A DNA stretch of 64,000 nt from Motiliproteus coralliicola. GTDB taxonomy: Bacteria; Pseudomonadota; Gammaproteobacteria; Pseudomonadales; Balneatricaceae. Positions within the stretch are counted from its first letter, which is position 1. The number at the start of each line of letters is the position of its first letter. A program made the translations under genes and the position numbers. Of the stretch, positions 27,488 to 36,945 are shown one piece after another. The stretch is from contig NZ_QQOH01000001.1 of NCBI RefSeq assembly GCF_003345655.1, positions 1,302,001 to 1,366,000 on the forward strand, given 5' to 3'. The notes under the pieces are model-generated. The model saw only the letters and a program-made list of their open reading frames with translations, ran no database searches and was not told where the DNA came from.

Positions 27488-28177
27488 TCAATTTTTGGGC
27501 AGCAGGCTATCGACCGATCCACCGAAAGCTTGAGCTGCATCACGAATTGACGGAGTCGACTGGTGTCTAACCTCGGCCAACAGCGGTGCCCGGATCAGCC
27601 CCTGCAGGGTTTGAAGATTCTCTTCATAACAGCTCATCTGCGGGTCGATCTGATTGGCGACCCAACCAGCCAATGCTAGTCCGTCATTGCGGATCGCCTC
27701 GACCGACAACAACGCATGATTGATACAACCCAGGCGCATCCCCACCACCAGAATAACCGGTAGATTTAACTCCTTCGCCAGATCGGCCAGGGTTTCGACC
27801 CGATTTAACGGCACCCGCCAACCACCGGCTCCTTCAACCACAAACAGATCACTGGGCGTCATCATCGCCCCGCGACAGTAACCCGCCAACCGACCGACGG
27901 TCAGGTTCTTGCCTTCACGAGCGGCAGCGATATGGGGCGCCACCGGCTGTTTCAGCAGCATCGGATTGACCTGGGGATAGCTGAGCTTGACCGAGCTGTG
28001 TTCGATCAGCGATAACGCATCCTCATTCGCCTCGCCGCTATCATCGGCTCCGGCCGCCACCGGCTTGAGGCCAAAGCTGCGCAATCCTTTATCGGCAACC
28101 GCCTGCAATAGCGCACTGGCGCAAAAGGTTTTACCGACCTCGGTATCGGTACCCGCGATAAAGTAACCCTGTCCCAC
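27488..28177 (-). CDS. bioD: ATP-dependent dethiobiotin synthetase
   Basis: A 229-residue enzyme that closes the ureido ring of dethiobiotin from 7,8-diaminopelargonate, CO2 and ATP. The P-loop is in FIAGTDTEVGKTF near residue 6, the LKPVAAG motif near 37, and VEGAGGWRVPLN near 114 carries substrate-binding residues. Length is normal. It is the last biotin gene of the bioB-F-H-C-D cluster, 44 bases after bioC. bioA, which makes its substrate, is not in the window and must lie elsewhere. Confidence 0.95.
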   Translation of the reverse strand: MGQGYFIAGTDTEVGKTFCASALLQAVADKGLRSFGLKPVAAGADDSGEANEDALSLIEHSSVKLSYPQVNPMLLKQPVAPHIAAAREGKNLTVGRLAGYCRGAMMTPSDLFVVEGAGGWRVPLNRVETLADLAKELNLPVILVVGMRLGCINHALLSVEAIRNDGLALAGWVANQIDPQMSCYEENLQTLQGLIRAPLLAEVRHQSTPSIRDAAQAFGGSVDSLLPKN

Positions 28178-28221
28178 GTTAACTCCTTAAATTTGTCTTG
28201 CCGCGCTGAATATCGGCGGGC

Positions 28222-29067
28222 TTAGCGGCGACGCAACCTGAAGTAGAACACCTGATAGGTCGCCGGTATCTTGCCGTCTTGATCACGCAGCTGTTCGTAG
28301 GCATCCCGAAACGCACGAATCCGAGCCCGCCCCGACAATGAATGCTGGCGACCGGAATTGAGGTTATGGGCGCCGATCCCTTTTAGCTCATCGGTCATCT
28401 GCTTGAGCTGGTCGTACTGCAGCACGATATCCTGTTGCTTCAGTTCAACGAGCTCGAATCCCGGTTCGATCGCCTGACGCATGGTTTCCAGCGACTCGAA
28501 ACGGTTCACATGTTCGAACTCGTCAACTGCGGCCCAGGCCTGTCGAAGTTCGTGTAGGGTCTGCGGTCCCAGCGTGGCAACCAACGCCGTAGCACCGGGC
28601 TTCAACACCCGCGCCAACTCGGCAAACAGCTGCGCCGGGCTCAGGCACCACTGGATCGCCAGCGAGCTGAACAAGCCGTCAATACTGGCGTCAGCCAGCG
28701 GTAACTGTTCGGCGTCGGCGCACAGGTAATCGATATCCGGGTGGGGCCGTTCACGACGGGCAAACTCCAGCATCCCCTCGGCCAGATCGACCGCCAGCAC
28801 TCGACAGCCCGGCAGTTGCGCCAACGGCAGCGAAAAATAGCCGGTTCCCGAGCCCAGGTCGATCAGTTGCCCTTGCCAATCCGCAGGGCGTTGGGACAAC
28901 AGTTCAGTACCGACGCGCCGTTGCACCCCGGCCATTGAGTCGTAACTAACGGCTGCCCGACTGAAGGAGCCGGCCACCTGGCGCTTATCGAAATGCTGCT
29001 CTTGCTGCAGCGACTGTTTTACCTTTTGCTGCGCCTTTTGACGCAGCTCCTGAGCCGGTTCAGCCAT
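28222..29067 (-). CDS. bioC: malonyl-ACP O-methyltransferase
   Basis: A 281-residue SAM-dependent methyltransferase that methylates malonyl-ACP to start pimelate synthesis on the fatty-acid machinery. FDKRQVAGSFSRAAVSYD at the N-terminus is characteristic of BioC, LIDLGSGTGYFSLPLAQL is the SAM-binding glycine loop, DLAEGMLEFAR follows, and LFSSLAIQWCLSPAQLF is the typical post-II motif. The N-terminus has an extra glutamine/lysine-rich segment of about 25 residues. It overlaps the end of bioH by 8 bases, so the two are coupled. Confidence 0.94.
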   Translation of the reverse strand: MAEPAQELRQKAQQKVKQSLQQEQHFDKRQVAGSFSRAAVSYDSMAGVQRRVGTELLSQRPADWQGQLIDLGSGTGYFSLPLAQLPGCRVLAVDLAEGMLEFARRERPHPDIDYLCADAEQLPLADASIDGLFSSLAIQWCLSPAQLFAELARVLKPGATALVATLGPQTLHELRQAWAAVDEFEHVNRFESLETMRQAIEPGFELVELKQQDIVLQYDQLKQMTDELKGIGAHNLNSGRQHSLSGRARIRAFRDAYEQLRDQDGKIPATYQVFYFRLRRR

Positions 29068-29875
29068 TGGCAGCCTCGGTTATCTGGGCGTTCAACCACT
29101 GCTCAAGTTGGCATACGAAAGCGCCGGTGGCGGTCAAAAAGGGAACATGTCCCACCGCGTCCATCACCCGAGCATGCTCGTCCAGCAGCGGCTCCCGGCT
29201 GACAGCCTCGGGAACCAATGCATCTTCGGCGGCGAACAGGTGTAGCCGGGGGCACTGAAGACGACCGAATAGATCACGGTAATCCTCAGCCAGCAGGGCC
29301 AGGGATTCCGCCAATTTCAGCCCGGGCTGCTCCAGTAGATCAGCAATCACCGGCTTGAGCTGTTTCAGCAGTGCCCTAGCCTGGGGATCACCCTGACCCT
29401 GTAACATGGCAAAACGGTTCAGCGTCTTGGCCGGCTGGGCCTCAAGGGAGGCCTGGAATGCATCGAAGGTATCCGGCGCCATCGCCGCAGGCCAATCGTC
29501 GCGCTGCACAAAGCAGGGATTGGTCGCCACGGTCACCAATGAGGCCACGCAGTTCGGATGGCGCTCGGCGATCGCCGCGGCCACCACACCACCCAGCGAC
29601 CAGCCCAACCAGATTGCCGCTCGGTCCAAGCGCGGCTGGATCTCAGCCTGGATCCGATCCGCCAGGGCTTCGAGCCGGTAGGGCTGCTCGTCAGACCAGG
29701 TGCTACGGCCCAGCCCCGGCAGGTCAACGCAAAGCAGCCGATAGTGTTCGCTCAGGCGCGGCAAACAGGCCTGCCAGACCCGGCTGGACATGCCCCAACC
29801 GTGAAGTAGCACCAACGCCGGCTTGTCGGCGTCGCCATGCTCTTCGACATACAAAGATTCAATACACAAACTCAT
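29060..29875 (-). CDS. bioH: pimeloyl-ACP methyl ester carboxylesterase
   Basis: A 271-residue alpha/beta hydrolase that removes the methyl group from pimeloyl-ACP methyl ester, stopping chain elongation. Catalytic triad: serine in [11 protein letters not shown] near 90, aspartate in [10 protein letters not shown] near 216, histidine in AVGHVPFL near 243. The [10 protein letters not shown] oxyanion region is typical of BioH. It sits between bioF (4-base overlap) and bioC (8-base overlap), a common gammaproteobacterial order, and completes the BioC-BioH pathway. Confidence 0.94.
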   Translation of the reverse strand: MSLCIESLYVEEHGDADKPALVLLHGWGMSSRVWQACLPRLSEHYRLLCVDLPGLGRSTWSDEQPYRLEALADRIQAEIQPRLDRAAIWLGWSLGGVVAAAIAERHPNCVASLVTVATNPCFVQRDDWPAAMAPDTFDAFQASLEAQPAKTLNRFAMLQGQGDPQARALLKQLKPVIADLLEQPGLKLAESLALLAEDYRDLFGRLQCPRLHLFAAEDALVPEAVSREPLLDEHARVMDAVGHVPFLTATGAFVCQLEQWLNAQITEAANG

Positions 29876-31032
29876 TGGCAGACCTGCTCCAACGCACCGA
29901 GAAGTCGATCAACCTGCTGCTCGGTATGGGCGGCACTCAGGGTCACTCGAAGGCGAGCACTGCCCTCGGGGACCGTGGGTGGACGAATTGCGGTGACGAA
30001 GATTCCCTGCTGTTCCAATGCCGCGCTGATCTGCAATGCTCGCGCTGAGTCGCCGATCAGGATCGGTTGGATCGGTGTCGTGGAGTTCATCAATTCCAAG
30101 CCAAGCTGCTGTGCTCCGCGACGGAAGCGGGAGATCAACGTCTCCAGTTGCTGACGCAGGTGCTGTCCGTCACGAATCAGTTGAAGCGAAGCCAGGGTTG
30201 CTGCCGCCACCGCCGGTGGCATCGCGGTGGTATAGATGTAGCTTCGAGCATGCTGGATCAGGGTTTCGATCAAAACTTCAGAGCCAGCCACGAAGGCACC
30301 GGCGGTGCCGAACCCTTTACCGAGGGTCCCAACCAATACCGGCAGCTGCTCCAGACTCATACCGAACGCCTGCGCACAGCCCCCGCCGGTTTCACCGAGA
30401 CAGCCGAATCCGTGGGCATCGTCGACCATCAACCAGCCATCATGCTGACGGGTGACATCGGCCAGCTCAGTCAGCGGCGCAATATCGCCGTCCATGCTGA
30501 ATACCCCGTCGGTCACCACCAATTTACGATTGGCCTCGGTGCGCGCCAGCTTCTTACCTAGACTATCCGCATCGTTATGCAGGTAGCGTTGAAAGCGTGC
30601 GCCGGAAAGCAACCCTGCATCGAGCAGGGAGGCATGATTCAAGCGGTCCTCGAATACCGCATCGCCCTTGCCGATCAAAGCATTGATCGCGCCCAGATTG
30701 GCCATATAGCCGGTCGAGAATAGCAATGCCCGGGGCCGACCGGTAAACTCGGCCAGCGCTTCTTCGAGCTGATGATGGTAACGGCTGTGACCGTTGACTA
30801 GGTGGGACGCACCGCTACCGACGCCGAATTTCTGGGCGGCATCGGTAAAGGCATTGATCACCTGGGGATGATTAGCCAGCCCCAGGTAGTCGTTACTGCA
30901 GAAAGCCAGATATTGGCGCCCCTCGACCACCACTTCGGGGGCCTGGGCCGATTCCAGCGTTCGGCGGACACGGTATAAAGCATCCTGTTGGCGCTGCTGC
31001 AGCGCCTGCTCCAGTCCTTCAAAGCCCGCCAT
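29872..31032 (-). CDS. bioF: 8-amino-7-oxononanoate synthase
   Basis: A 386-residue PLP enzyme of the alpha-oxoamine synthase family, condensing pimeloyl-ACP/CoA with L-alanine. Visible motifs are [13 protein letters not shown] near 48, [12 protein letters not shown] near 75, [15 protein letters not shown] near 203 (with the PLP-binding Asp-His), and the lysine in [13 protein letters not shown] near 236. The length is normal. It starts 18 bases after bioB and overlaps bioH at its end. Confidence 0.96.
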   Translation of the reverse strand: MAGFEGLEQALQQRQQDALYRVRRTLESAQAPEVVVEGRQYLAFCSNDYLGLANHPQVINAFTDAAQKFGVGSGASHLVNGHSRYHHQLEEALAEFTGRPRALLFSTGYMANLGAINALIGKGDAVFEDRLNHASLLDAGLLSGARFQRYLHNDADSLGKKLARTEANRKLVVTDGVFSMDGDIAPLTELADVTRQHDGWLMVDDAHGFGCLGETGGGCAQAFGMSLEQLPVLVGTLGKGFGTAGAFVAGSEVLIETLIQHARSYIYTTAMPPAVAAATLASLQLIRDGQHLRQQLETLISRFRRGAQQLGLELMNSTTPIQPILIGDSARALQISAALEQQGIFVTAIRPPTVPEGSARLRVTLSAAHTEQQVDRLLGALEQVCQ

Positions 31033-31050
31033 GTGACTGCTTCCTTCTGT

Positions 31051-32115
31051 TTAAGCTTGGTAAAACAGCTTGTCATCCTGCTGCGCTTGCAGGTCTTTGG
31101 CGATCTGTTGCTCCTGCTGCTCGTCGGACGACTCGATCCGCTGCTCGACATTGATCCCCAGGCGCTTGAACAGTTGCAGGTCGCGGTGGGTTTCCGGGTT
31201 CGGCGTCGTCAGCAGGCACTCGCCGTAGAAGATCGAGTTAGCACCGGCGAAGAACGCCATCGACTGCAGTTCATCGGACATCTGCTCACGACCGGCGGAC
31301 AGTCGCACGTGGGATTTGGGCATCATGATCCGGGCAACAGCGATATTGCGGATAAACTCCAACGGATCCAGATCCTCAACCTCTTCCAGCGGGGTCCCTT
31401 CAACCTTGACCAGCATGTTGATCGGTACGGACTCCGGCTGTTTCGGCAGGTTGGCCAACTGACAAAGCAGGCCGATACGGTCATTGGCGGTCTCGCCCAT
31501 ACCCAGGATGCCGCCGCTGCAGATCTTCATACCGGCATCGCGAACATGACCCAGGGTGTCCAGCCGATCCTGATAGGTGCGGGTAGTGATGATCTTGTCG
31601 TAGAACTCCGGCGAGGTATCCAGATTGTGGTTGTAGTAATCCAACCCGGCCTCGGCCAACTGCTCGGCCTGATCCTCTTTGAGCATCCCCAGCGTCATAC
31701 AGGTTTCCAGCCCCATCTCTTTGACGCCTTTGACCATATCCAGCACATAGGGCATGTCACGGTCGGTCGGGTGCTTCCAGGCTGCCCCCATGCAGAAACG
31801 GGTCGAGCCGGCTTCTTTGGCCTGCTTGGCCTTGGCCAGTACGGCTTCGACTTCCAACAGCCGTTGCTTTTCCAACCCAGTATCGTAATGGGCGCTCTGG
31901 GGGCAGTATTTGCAATCTTCCGGGCAGGCACCGGTTTTGATCGACAACAGGGTGCTGACCTGAACTTCATTCGGATTGAAGTGTTGACGGTGGACGCTCT
32001 GGGCCTTAAACAACAGATCATTAAACGGCAGCTCAAACAGCGCCTGAACTTCATCGGCGCTCCAGTCGTGACGGACCGGGCTGGTTTGCAGTTGAGCGGT
32101 GGCATGATTTGACAT
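31051..32115 (-). CDS. bioB: biotin synthase
   Basis: A 354-residue radical-SAM enzyme that inserts sulfur into dethiobiotin. The radical-SAM cluster motif is [11 protein letters not shown] (CxxxCxxC) near residue 61; [13 protein letters not shown] and [12 protein letters not shown]-like segments (here [12 protein letters not shown]) and the late SAGREQM motif with ANSIFYGE are conserved. The start is ATG 32115 (AGGG about 9 bases upstream); the frame extends 33 codons further without a site. It is the first gene of the operon, and the upstream region has a strong promoter overlapped by a candidate BirA operator. Confidence 0.96.
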   Translation of the reverse strand: MSNHATAQLQTSPVRHDWSADEVQALFELPFNDLLFKAQSVHRQHFNPNEVQVSTLLSIKTGACPEDCKYCPQSAHYDTGLEKQRLLEVEAVLAKAKQAKEAGSTRFCMGAAWKHPTDRDMPYVLDMVKGVKEMGLETCMTLGMLKEDQAEQLAEAGLDYYNHNLDTSPEFYDKIITTRTYQDRLDTLGHVRDAGMKICSGGILGMGETANDRIGLLCQLANLPKQPESVPINMLVKVEGTPLEEVEDLDPLEFIRNIAVARIMMPKSHVRLSAGREQMSDELQSMAFFAGANSIFYGECLLTTPNPETHRDLQLFKRLGINVEQRIESSDEQQEQQIAKDLQAQQDDKLFYQA

Positions 32116-32186
32116 AAAACAGACCCTGAAAAGTAATTGTAAGCGCACAGACCGGCTCTGAGCGCCTCTCAGCCATGGAAAGGCTG

Positions 32187-32240
32187 AGTCTACTGACAGG
32201 GAGGCCACTGTCAACCCATGACAAAACCCAGGGTTTACTT
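32187..32240 (-). promoter_or_regulatory. bioB promoter with candidate BirA operator
   Basis: On the minus strand a perfect -35 TTGACA (32209-32214) is followed after 16 bases by TAGACT (32187-32192), about 70 bases before bioB. Overlapping the -35 is a dyad, CTGTCAACC (32208-32216) and GGTTTACTT (32232-32240), 15 bases apart. The known BirA operator is TTGTAAACC, 14-16 bases, GGTTTACAA, so each half matches at about seven of nine positions. Repression of bioB by biotinyl-AMP-bound BirA is therefore likely. The ATG of the divergent comF lies inside the dyad. Confidence 0.6.
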
Positions 32241-33003
32241 TAGATCATTTTTTGATCGCCTTATTATAAGTTCTTCGTGCCTGCTGTGTGGGCAACCAAG
32301 TCGACGACCGCTACCACTGTGCCAAGGTTGCGAACAGGACCTCCCCCGCCCGATGGCCAGTTGCTGCCGCTGCGCCGAACCCTTCTGCTGGCGCAACCCA
32401 ACGCTTCGGATTTCGGTGACTGCATCGGGTACCCTTTGCGGTCGCTGCCTGAAACATCCGCCAGCATTCGATCGCACGTTATGCCCACTACTCTATGAAT
32501 TTCCGGTCAACTGGCTGATCCAAAACTACAAGCATCACTTCGATGGCTGCAGTTTCAATATTCTCAGCGAACTGCTGCTACGCCATCTACAACAGCATTA
32601 CGGCTCGCGGTCGCCCTGGCCGCAGTTGCTGATACCCGTTCCGCTGCACCCCAAGCGGCGTTTCGAACGCGGTTTCGACCAAGCCGCCGAGCTGGTCCAA
32701 CGACTAGGCAATGCCCTCGACCTGCCGGTAAACACACTCAGCTGCAAACGCCGACTCGATACTCCACAACAGCAGGGCTTGGACGCCAAGCAACGGCGAA
32801 GAAACCTGCGTCATGCGTTTGAGGTGGATGCCGATTCACTGCAGCTGCACAGTAAGATTTCACATGTCGGCTTGATCGACGATGTGATGACCACCGGCAG
32901 TACTGCGCAAGCGTTATCGCGAAAGCTCAAGGCCGCCGGAGTCGAGCAGATCGATATCTGGTGTCTGGCCCGGACCCCCAGAGAGCGTATCAAGGGTATC
33001 TAG
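32218..33003 (+). CDS. comF: ComF family phosphoribosyltransferase-like protein
   Basis: A 261-residue ComF-type protein. An N-terminal zinc-ribbon pair (CLLCGQP, CQGCEQD, CCRCAEP, CGRCLKH) is followed by a type I phosphoribosyltransferase domain with [20 protein letters not shown] and the PRPP loop [16 protein letters not shown]. ComF proteins take part in DNA uptake during natural transformation in several bacteria, and in gammaproteobacteria they are often placed next to bioB as here. Length is normal. The only usable start, ATG 32218, lies inside the candidate BirA operator, so biotin status could also touch comF expression. Confidence 0.9.
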   Translation: MTKPRVYFRSFFDRLIISSSCLLCGQPSRRPLPLCQGCEQDLPRPMASCCRCAEPFCWRNPTLRISVTASGTLCGRCLKHPPAFDRTLCPLLYEFPVNWLIQNYKHHFDGCSFNILSELLLRHLQQHYGSRSPWPQLLIPVPLHPKRRFERGFDQAAELVQRLGNALDLPVNTLSCKRRLDTPQQQGLDAKQRRRNLRHAFEVDADSLQLHSKISHVGLIDDVMTTGSTAQALSRKLKAAGVEQIDIWCLARTPRERIKGI

Positions 33004-33174
33004 AGTTACCGATCGCTAAGACCTTGGCCTAATCAAGAGGATCTATGCGTCATTCTTGTAACGCTTGCATTGGCCGGCGCCGATATCTCGATTAGAGTTT
33101 GCGGTCGGAAACGATCCTGGACGGTTTACCATTGGGCCTCTTTTCGAACTCCAGATCGCTAGAGCAAACTCACA

Positions 33175-34062
33175 ATGAAATCAGACTCTGATGAGATCTG
33201 GGGCAACAAACCCCTGCTGTTGTCCTGGCTGTTATGCATCATCTACGGTACTTATGTGGCCGTCACCAATGAACCCATCGAGGGTTCGCTGGATTGGTTC
33301 AGCGTCTGCATGGAAGGCACATTGACGCTGTTACCCGCCTCCGTCCTCTACGCCATCCAAGGGTTAAAAAAGCAATCCCAGGTTTATCTGCCCCTGTTTG
33401 TCGGTCTGACGTTGATAATACTGGCCCTGATCACCGATACACTGGATGAACTTGTGCATATGCCGACCGCCCTCAACGCTTTGGTTGAAGGTGTCTTCCA
33501 GGTGATCGGCTACCTGTTGTTATTGATCGGCTTAAAGCGCTGGGTTGATATCGATAACGAACAGAAGAAACACCTTCTCAAGCTTGCCACCACGGACTCC
33601 CTGACCGGGATTTTCAACCGTCGCCACTTTATCGACGCCCTGAACAAAGAAACCTATCGCTGCCGGCGCTACAACGAGGCGTTGTCGGTGATCTTATTCG
33701 ACATCGATTTTTTCAAGAAGATCAATGATCAACACGGACATAACGTCGGGGATACGGTATTAATCGAAGTCACCCAGCGGGTACGCCATGCAATCCGTGA
33801 TAGCGACCTTCTGGCCCGTTACGGCGGCGAGGAGTTTATGCTGCTGGTTCCTGAGGCCAATGTAGAAACCGCAACCAGGATGGCGGAGAAGATTCGACAA
33901 CAGCTACAGCAGAACCAGATGCAGGGCGTAGGCCAAATCACCGCCAGTTTTGGCGTCAGCCAGTACCGGATCTGTGAATCACCCCACGACCTGCTGACCC
34001 GGGTCGACCAGGCCCTCTATCGTGCCAAATCGGCAGGTCGCAATACCGTGGTGTCTCTGTAG
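33175..34062 (+). CDS. membrane-bound GGDEF diguanylate cyclase
   Basis: A 295-residue protein with about four N-terminal transmembrane helices (about 12-122) and a C-terminal GGDEF domain (about 135-295). The active site reads RYGGEEFML, and an RxxD inhibitory site (RDSD) lies five residues before it, so product inhibition by c-di-GMP is expected. TTDSLTGIFNRRHF and FDIDFFKKINDQHGHNVGD are the usual substrate-binding segments. The membrane part is not a family I recognise and may sense a membrane or periplasmic cue. The gene is monocistronic and faces the cytochrome gene at its 3' end. Confidence 0.9.
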   Translation: MKSDSDEIWGNKPLLLSWLLCIIYGTYVAVTNEPIEGSLDWFSVCMEGTLTLLPASVLYAIQGLKKQSQVYLPLFVGLTLIILALITDTLDELVHMPTALNALVEGVFQVIGYLLLLIGLKRWVDIDNEQKKHLLKLATTDSLTGIFNRRHFIDALNKETYRCRRYNEALSVILFDIDFFKKINDQHGHNVGDTVLIEVTQRVRHAIRDSDLLARYGGEEFMLLVPEANVETATRMAEKIRQQLQQNQMQGVGQITASFGVSQYRICESPHDLLTRVDQALYRAKSAGRNTVVSL

Positions 34063-34075
34063 AGACTGAATCGAG

Positions 34076-34537
34076 TCAACGGCAGAAGCGTTGAAACATG
34101 CGGCGATCTTTCTGTGCATGATCCGAATCACCCGCCAACTCTGCCCGCTTGATCGCAATCTGCCAATGATCGCAAGGGGGAGCAAAATCCTCTTCGAGAA
34201 TATAGGTGGCGATTTTTCGCAACACGCCGTCCGGTAACGGCATCGCCGGCATCAGACCCAACTGACTCACCGCTTCGCGGTGAACCGCGGTCTCTATTGA
34301 GGGCGATTTCACAAAGCTGACCATGCTATCCACAAACGCCTGATCATCGGCCATCTGCTTCTTATAGCGCCGCTGCACTCCCCACATCGGCGGTCCCTTC
34401 GGCGGATCCAGTGCCTGATCGTGGCAGGCACTGCATGCCACGTAGAGCGTTTTGCCCTCTTCGGCCTCGGGACTGAGCGCCTGAGCATTTCCAATCAACA
34501 ACAGCGTGCTGACCGCTAAAGCAAACCTGGCTTTCAT
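34076..34537 (-). CDS. class I c-type cytochrome, exported
   Basis: A 153-residue periplasmic cytochrome c. The signal peptide covers about residues 1-20 (FALAVSTLLLIGNAQA). The haem motif CSACH is near residue 34, followed by GPPMWGVQRRYKK; the axial methionine is probably in LMPAMPLPDGVLRKIATYIL near 107. GGAAGGGG precedes ATG 34537, so the 34-codon extension upstream is not used. The tail past the haem domain (about 120-153) has two extra cysteines (PPCDHW, RFCR) that could form a disulfide. Role: electron transfer in the periplasm, partner unknown. Confidence 0.85.
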   Translation of the reverse strand: MKARFALAVSTLLLIGNAQALSPEAEEGKTLYVACSACHDQALDPPKGPPMWGVQRRYKKQMADDQAFVDSMVSFVKSPSIETAVHREAVSQLGLMPAMPLPDGVLRKIATYILEEDFAPPCDHWQIAIKRAELAGDSDHAQKDRRMFQRFCR

Positions 34538-34725
34538 CGTTGCCACCCCTTCCAAACAAATTCCATCTAATTTAACACCTGCTAATTTAAATACTATTAG
34601 AATCTGAATCCGAATCCTGGCTTTTCTGACCTTGATCAAACTGCCCTCATCGAATGGCTTCTGGTACCCTAGCGCACCTGTTTTTCCTGTAGTCCAAACT
34701 CACCCTCCAAGCCGGATAGCCGTTG

Positions 34726-35721
34726 ATGTCGCTGGATAGCCAACACCCTTACGATGCCCTAAGTCCCGATGCCGTGATCGATGCCGTTGAGTCGGCCGGT
34801 TTTTGGTCCGATGCCCGGGTCTTTGCGCTTAACAGCTACGAAAACCGGGTCTATCAGGTGGGTATCGAAGAGGGTGAACCGCTGATCGCCAAGTTCTATC
34901 GCCCCGAGCGTTGGAGCGAGGCTCAGATTTTGGAGGAGCACCGCTTCACCCAGGCGCTGGCCGATAATCACATTCCGGTGATCGCCCCCATTCGTGACGA
35001 TAACGGGAATAGTCTGTTCGAACACGGCGGGTTTCAGTTTGCCCTGTTTGCCCGTCGCGGCGGCCATGCACCGGAACTGGATAACCTCGACAACCTTTAC
35101 GTACTGGGTCGAACCCTGGGGCGAATCCATCTGCAGGGTTCCGCGACATCGTTCGAGCATCGACCGGCGTTGGATACCCAGACCTTTGGCCATGCCTCAC
35201 GGGAATTTCTGCTGAATAACAACTGGCTGCCGAAGCACTATGCCAGCGACTACCAGCACCTGACCGCTGAACTGCTTGCACTGATCGAACAGCGCTTTGC
35301 CGATATCGATCAACTTCGCCTGATCCGACTGCACGGTGACTGCCACCCCGGCAATATTCTCTGGCGTGACGAGGCTCCCCACTTTGTCGACTTCGATGAT
35401 TGCCGCAGTGGACCGGCGATTCAGGACCTGTGGATGCTGATCAGTGGCGACCAGCAACAGCAGCGACTGCAGATGAGTGAAATTATCGAGGGTTACGAAG
35501 AGTTCCAGCCGTTCGACCGACGCGAGCTGGCACTGATCGAGCCGTTACGCGCCTTACGAATCATGCATTACAGCGCCTGGCTGGCACGGCGCTGGCAGGA
35601 CCCGGCCTTTCCGCTGCACTTCCCCTGGTTCAACACCGAATCCTACTGGATGGAGCACCTGATGGAGCTGACCGAACTGCGCAGCACCATTCAGGCCGAA
35701 CCGTTGCAGTTGGGAGGCTGA
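34726..35721 (+). CDS. srkA: stress response kinase A (YihE/RdoA type)
   Basis: A 331-residue protein kinase of the SrkA/YihE group within the choline/aminoglycoside-kinase-like fold. LNSYENRVYQVG is the nucleotide-binding strand-loop, IAKFYRPERWSEAQILEEH holds the lysine, LHGDCHPGNILW is the catalytic loop, and FVDFDDCRSGPAIQDLWML carries the metal-binding aspartates. In E. coli it is a Ser/Thr kinase counteracting stress-induced death. ATG 34726 follows a TTG in frame. It diverges from the cytochrome gene and runs directly into trmO (1-base gap), suggesting cotranscription. Confidence 0.92.
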   Translation: MSLDSQHPYDALSPDAVIDAVESAGFWSDARVFALNSYENRVYQVGIEEGEPLIAKFYRPERWSEAQILEEHRFTQALADNHIPVIAPIRDDNGNSLFEHGGFQFALFARRGGHAPELDNLDNLYVLGRTLGRIHLQGSATSFEHRPALDTQTFGHASREFLLNNNWLPKHYASDYQHLTAELLALIEQRFADIDQLRLIRLHGDCHPGNILWRDEAPHFVDFDDCRSGPAIQDLWMLISGDQQQQRLQMSEIIEGYEEFQPFDRRELALIEPLRALRIMHYSAWLARRWQDPAFPLHFPWFNTESYWMEHLMELTELRSTIQAEPLQLGG

Positions 35722-35722
35722 G

Positions 35723-36439
35723 ATGACCTCAGTCAACATGACATCGATCGGTACCCTGCACTCCTGCTTCAAGGAGAAATTCGGCATCCCGCGCCAACCC
35801 GGCCTGGCCAATACCGCTCGGGCTGAACTGCGCCTGGAGAACGAGTTTGCGACCATGGATGCCGTACGCGGACTCGAACAGTGCAGCCATATCTGGGTGC
35901 TGTTTCTGTTCAGTGAACATCTGGACCGGGGCTGGACGCCGCTGGTACGACCGCCGCGATCCGGTGGCGGTAAGCTGGGCGTGTTCGCTACCCGGGCCAC
36001 CTTTCGCCCCAATCCGATCGGCATGTCGGTGGTCAAGCTGGAGCGGATCGAGAATCGTAACGGTCAACCGGTACTCCATCTGAGCGGTGTCGATATCCTC
36101 GATGGCACCCCGGTTCTGGACATCAAGCCCTACCTACCCTACGCCGACCGACTCGATGAAGCCGACTACCCCTACGCCCCCGATGGGCAAAAAACCGCAC
36201 TTTCGGTGGTTTTCAGCGAACAAGCACAGCAGCGGCTGTCTAAGGATTCAGCGGCGGCTCAGCTTCAACAACTGATCATCGATGTGTTGAGCTGCGATCC
36301 CAGGCCGACCCATCGTCGTAAGCGCGACGATGAGCGGGTCTACGGCACCCTGCTCGAGCACTACAATGTACGCTGGCAGATCCAGCAAGATCGCATCGAT
36401 GTATTGGCGATCGATCCGGCCACCGACAACACCGATTGA
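35723..36439 (+). CDS. trmO: tRNA N6-threonylcarbamoyladenosine methyltransferase
   Basis: A 238-residue TsaA-domain protein, TrmO, which methylates t6A37 of certain tRNAs using SAM. Characteristic stretches are SCFKEKFGIPRQPGLANTAR near 12, the CSHIWVLFLFSEH segment, GVFATRATFRPNPIGMSVV near 90, and LDGTPVLDIKPYLPYAD near 127. The C-terminal extension (about 160-238, with RPTHRRKRDDERVYG) is typical of gammaproteobacterial YaeB. GGGAGG lies five bases before ATG 35723. It sits between srkA and a small exported protein, with rlmD further on. Confidence 0.93.
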   Translation: MTSVNMTSIGTLHSCFKEKFGIPRQPGLANTARAELRLENEFATMDAVRGLEQCSHIWVLFLFSEHLDRGWTPLVRPPRSGGGKLGVFATRATFRPNPIGMSVVKLERIENRNGQPVLHLSGVDILDGTPVLDIKPYLPYADRLDEADYPYAPDGQKTALSVVFSEQAQQRLSKDSAAAQLQQLIIDVLSCDPRPTHRRKRDDERVYGTLLEHYNVRWQIQQDRIDVLAIDPATDNTD

Positions 36440-36453
36440 GGTCACGAAAAACC

Positions 36454-36918
36454 ATGATTAACCCAGCGTTTCAATCTCTTCGCCTACGGTTTTCAGCGCT
36501 GCTACTGGCCCTGGTTTTACCACTGGCACCGCTCCAGGCTGACCCTCTCTCCGAGCCCGAATCCAATCAATGGCAGATCGATCAGGCACAGGCACTGATC
36601 GCCGAGGTGCTGAACAATATCGATTGGGAGCTGTTGATGCGGGTGCAGAAAAACCTGCTCAGCAACATGGACCTGCTGATCCCCTACACCCAGGAATACC
36701 TGCAGTGCCTGGAAGCAGAAGGACTGGTCCACGATGATCAACCCCTGTCACTGGAGCTGCTGATGCAGCAGGCTGGCCAGGCTTCGAACCGTTGCAAGGT
36801 GATCGTACAGTCGCTGCTTGGCCAGCTTAATTTCGACATCAGTGCCGAGGAGTTCGAACAGGGCCTGAGCCCGGAATACCGCGACCAGTACCGCGAGATG
36901 CTCGAGCAGAGCCTCTAA
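36454..36918 (+). CDS. small exported protein of unknown function
   Basis: A 154-residue protein with a clear signal peptide (about 1-29, LLLALVLPLAPLQA). The mature part is acidic and helical and contains two cysteines (QCLEAE and NRCKVIV) that could pair. A family resembling periplasmic DUF-type proteins of gammaproteobacteria is likely, but I cannot name it. ATG 36454 is used; the in-frame TTG 36436 would overlap the trmO stop region. It lies 14 bases after trmO and 27 bases before rlmD in one run of plus-strand genes. Confidence 0.72.
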   Translation: MINPAFQSLRLRFSALLLALVLPLAPLQADPLSEPESNQWQIDQAQALIAEVLNNIDWELLMRVQKNLLSNMDLLIPYTQEYLQCLEAEGLVHDDQPLSLELLMQQAGQASNRCKVIVQSLLGQLNFDISAEEFEQGLSPEYRDQYREMLEQSL

Positions 36919-36945
36919 CCCGCCCCGCAACCGGACTTCTATACC

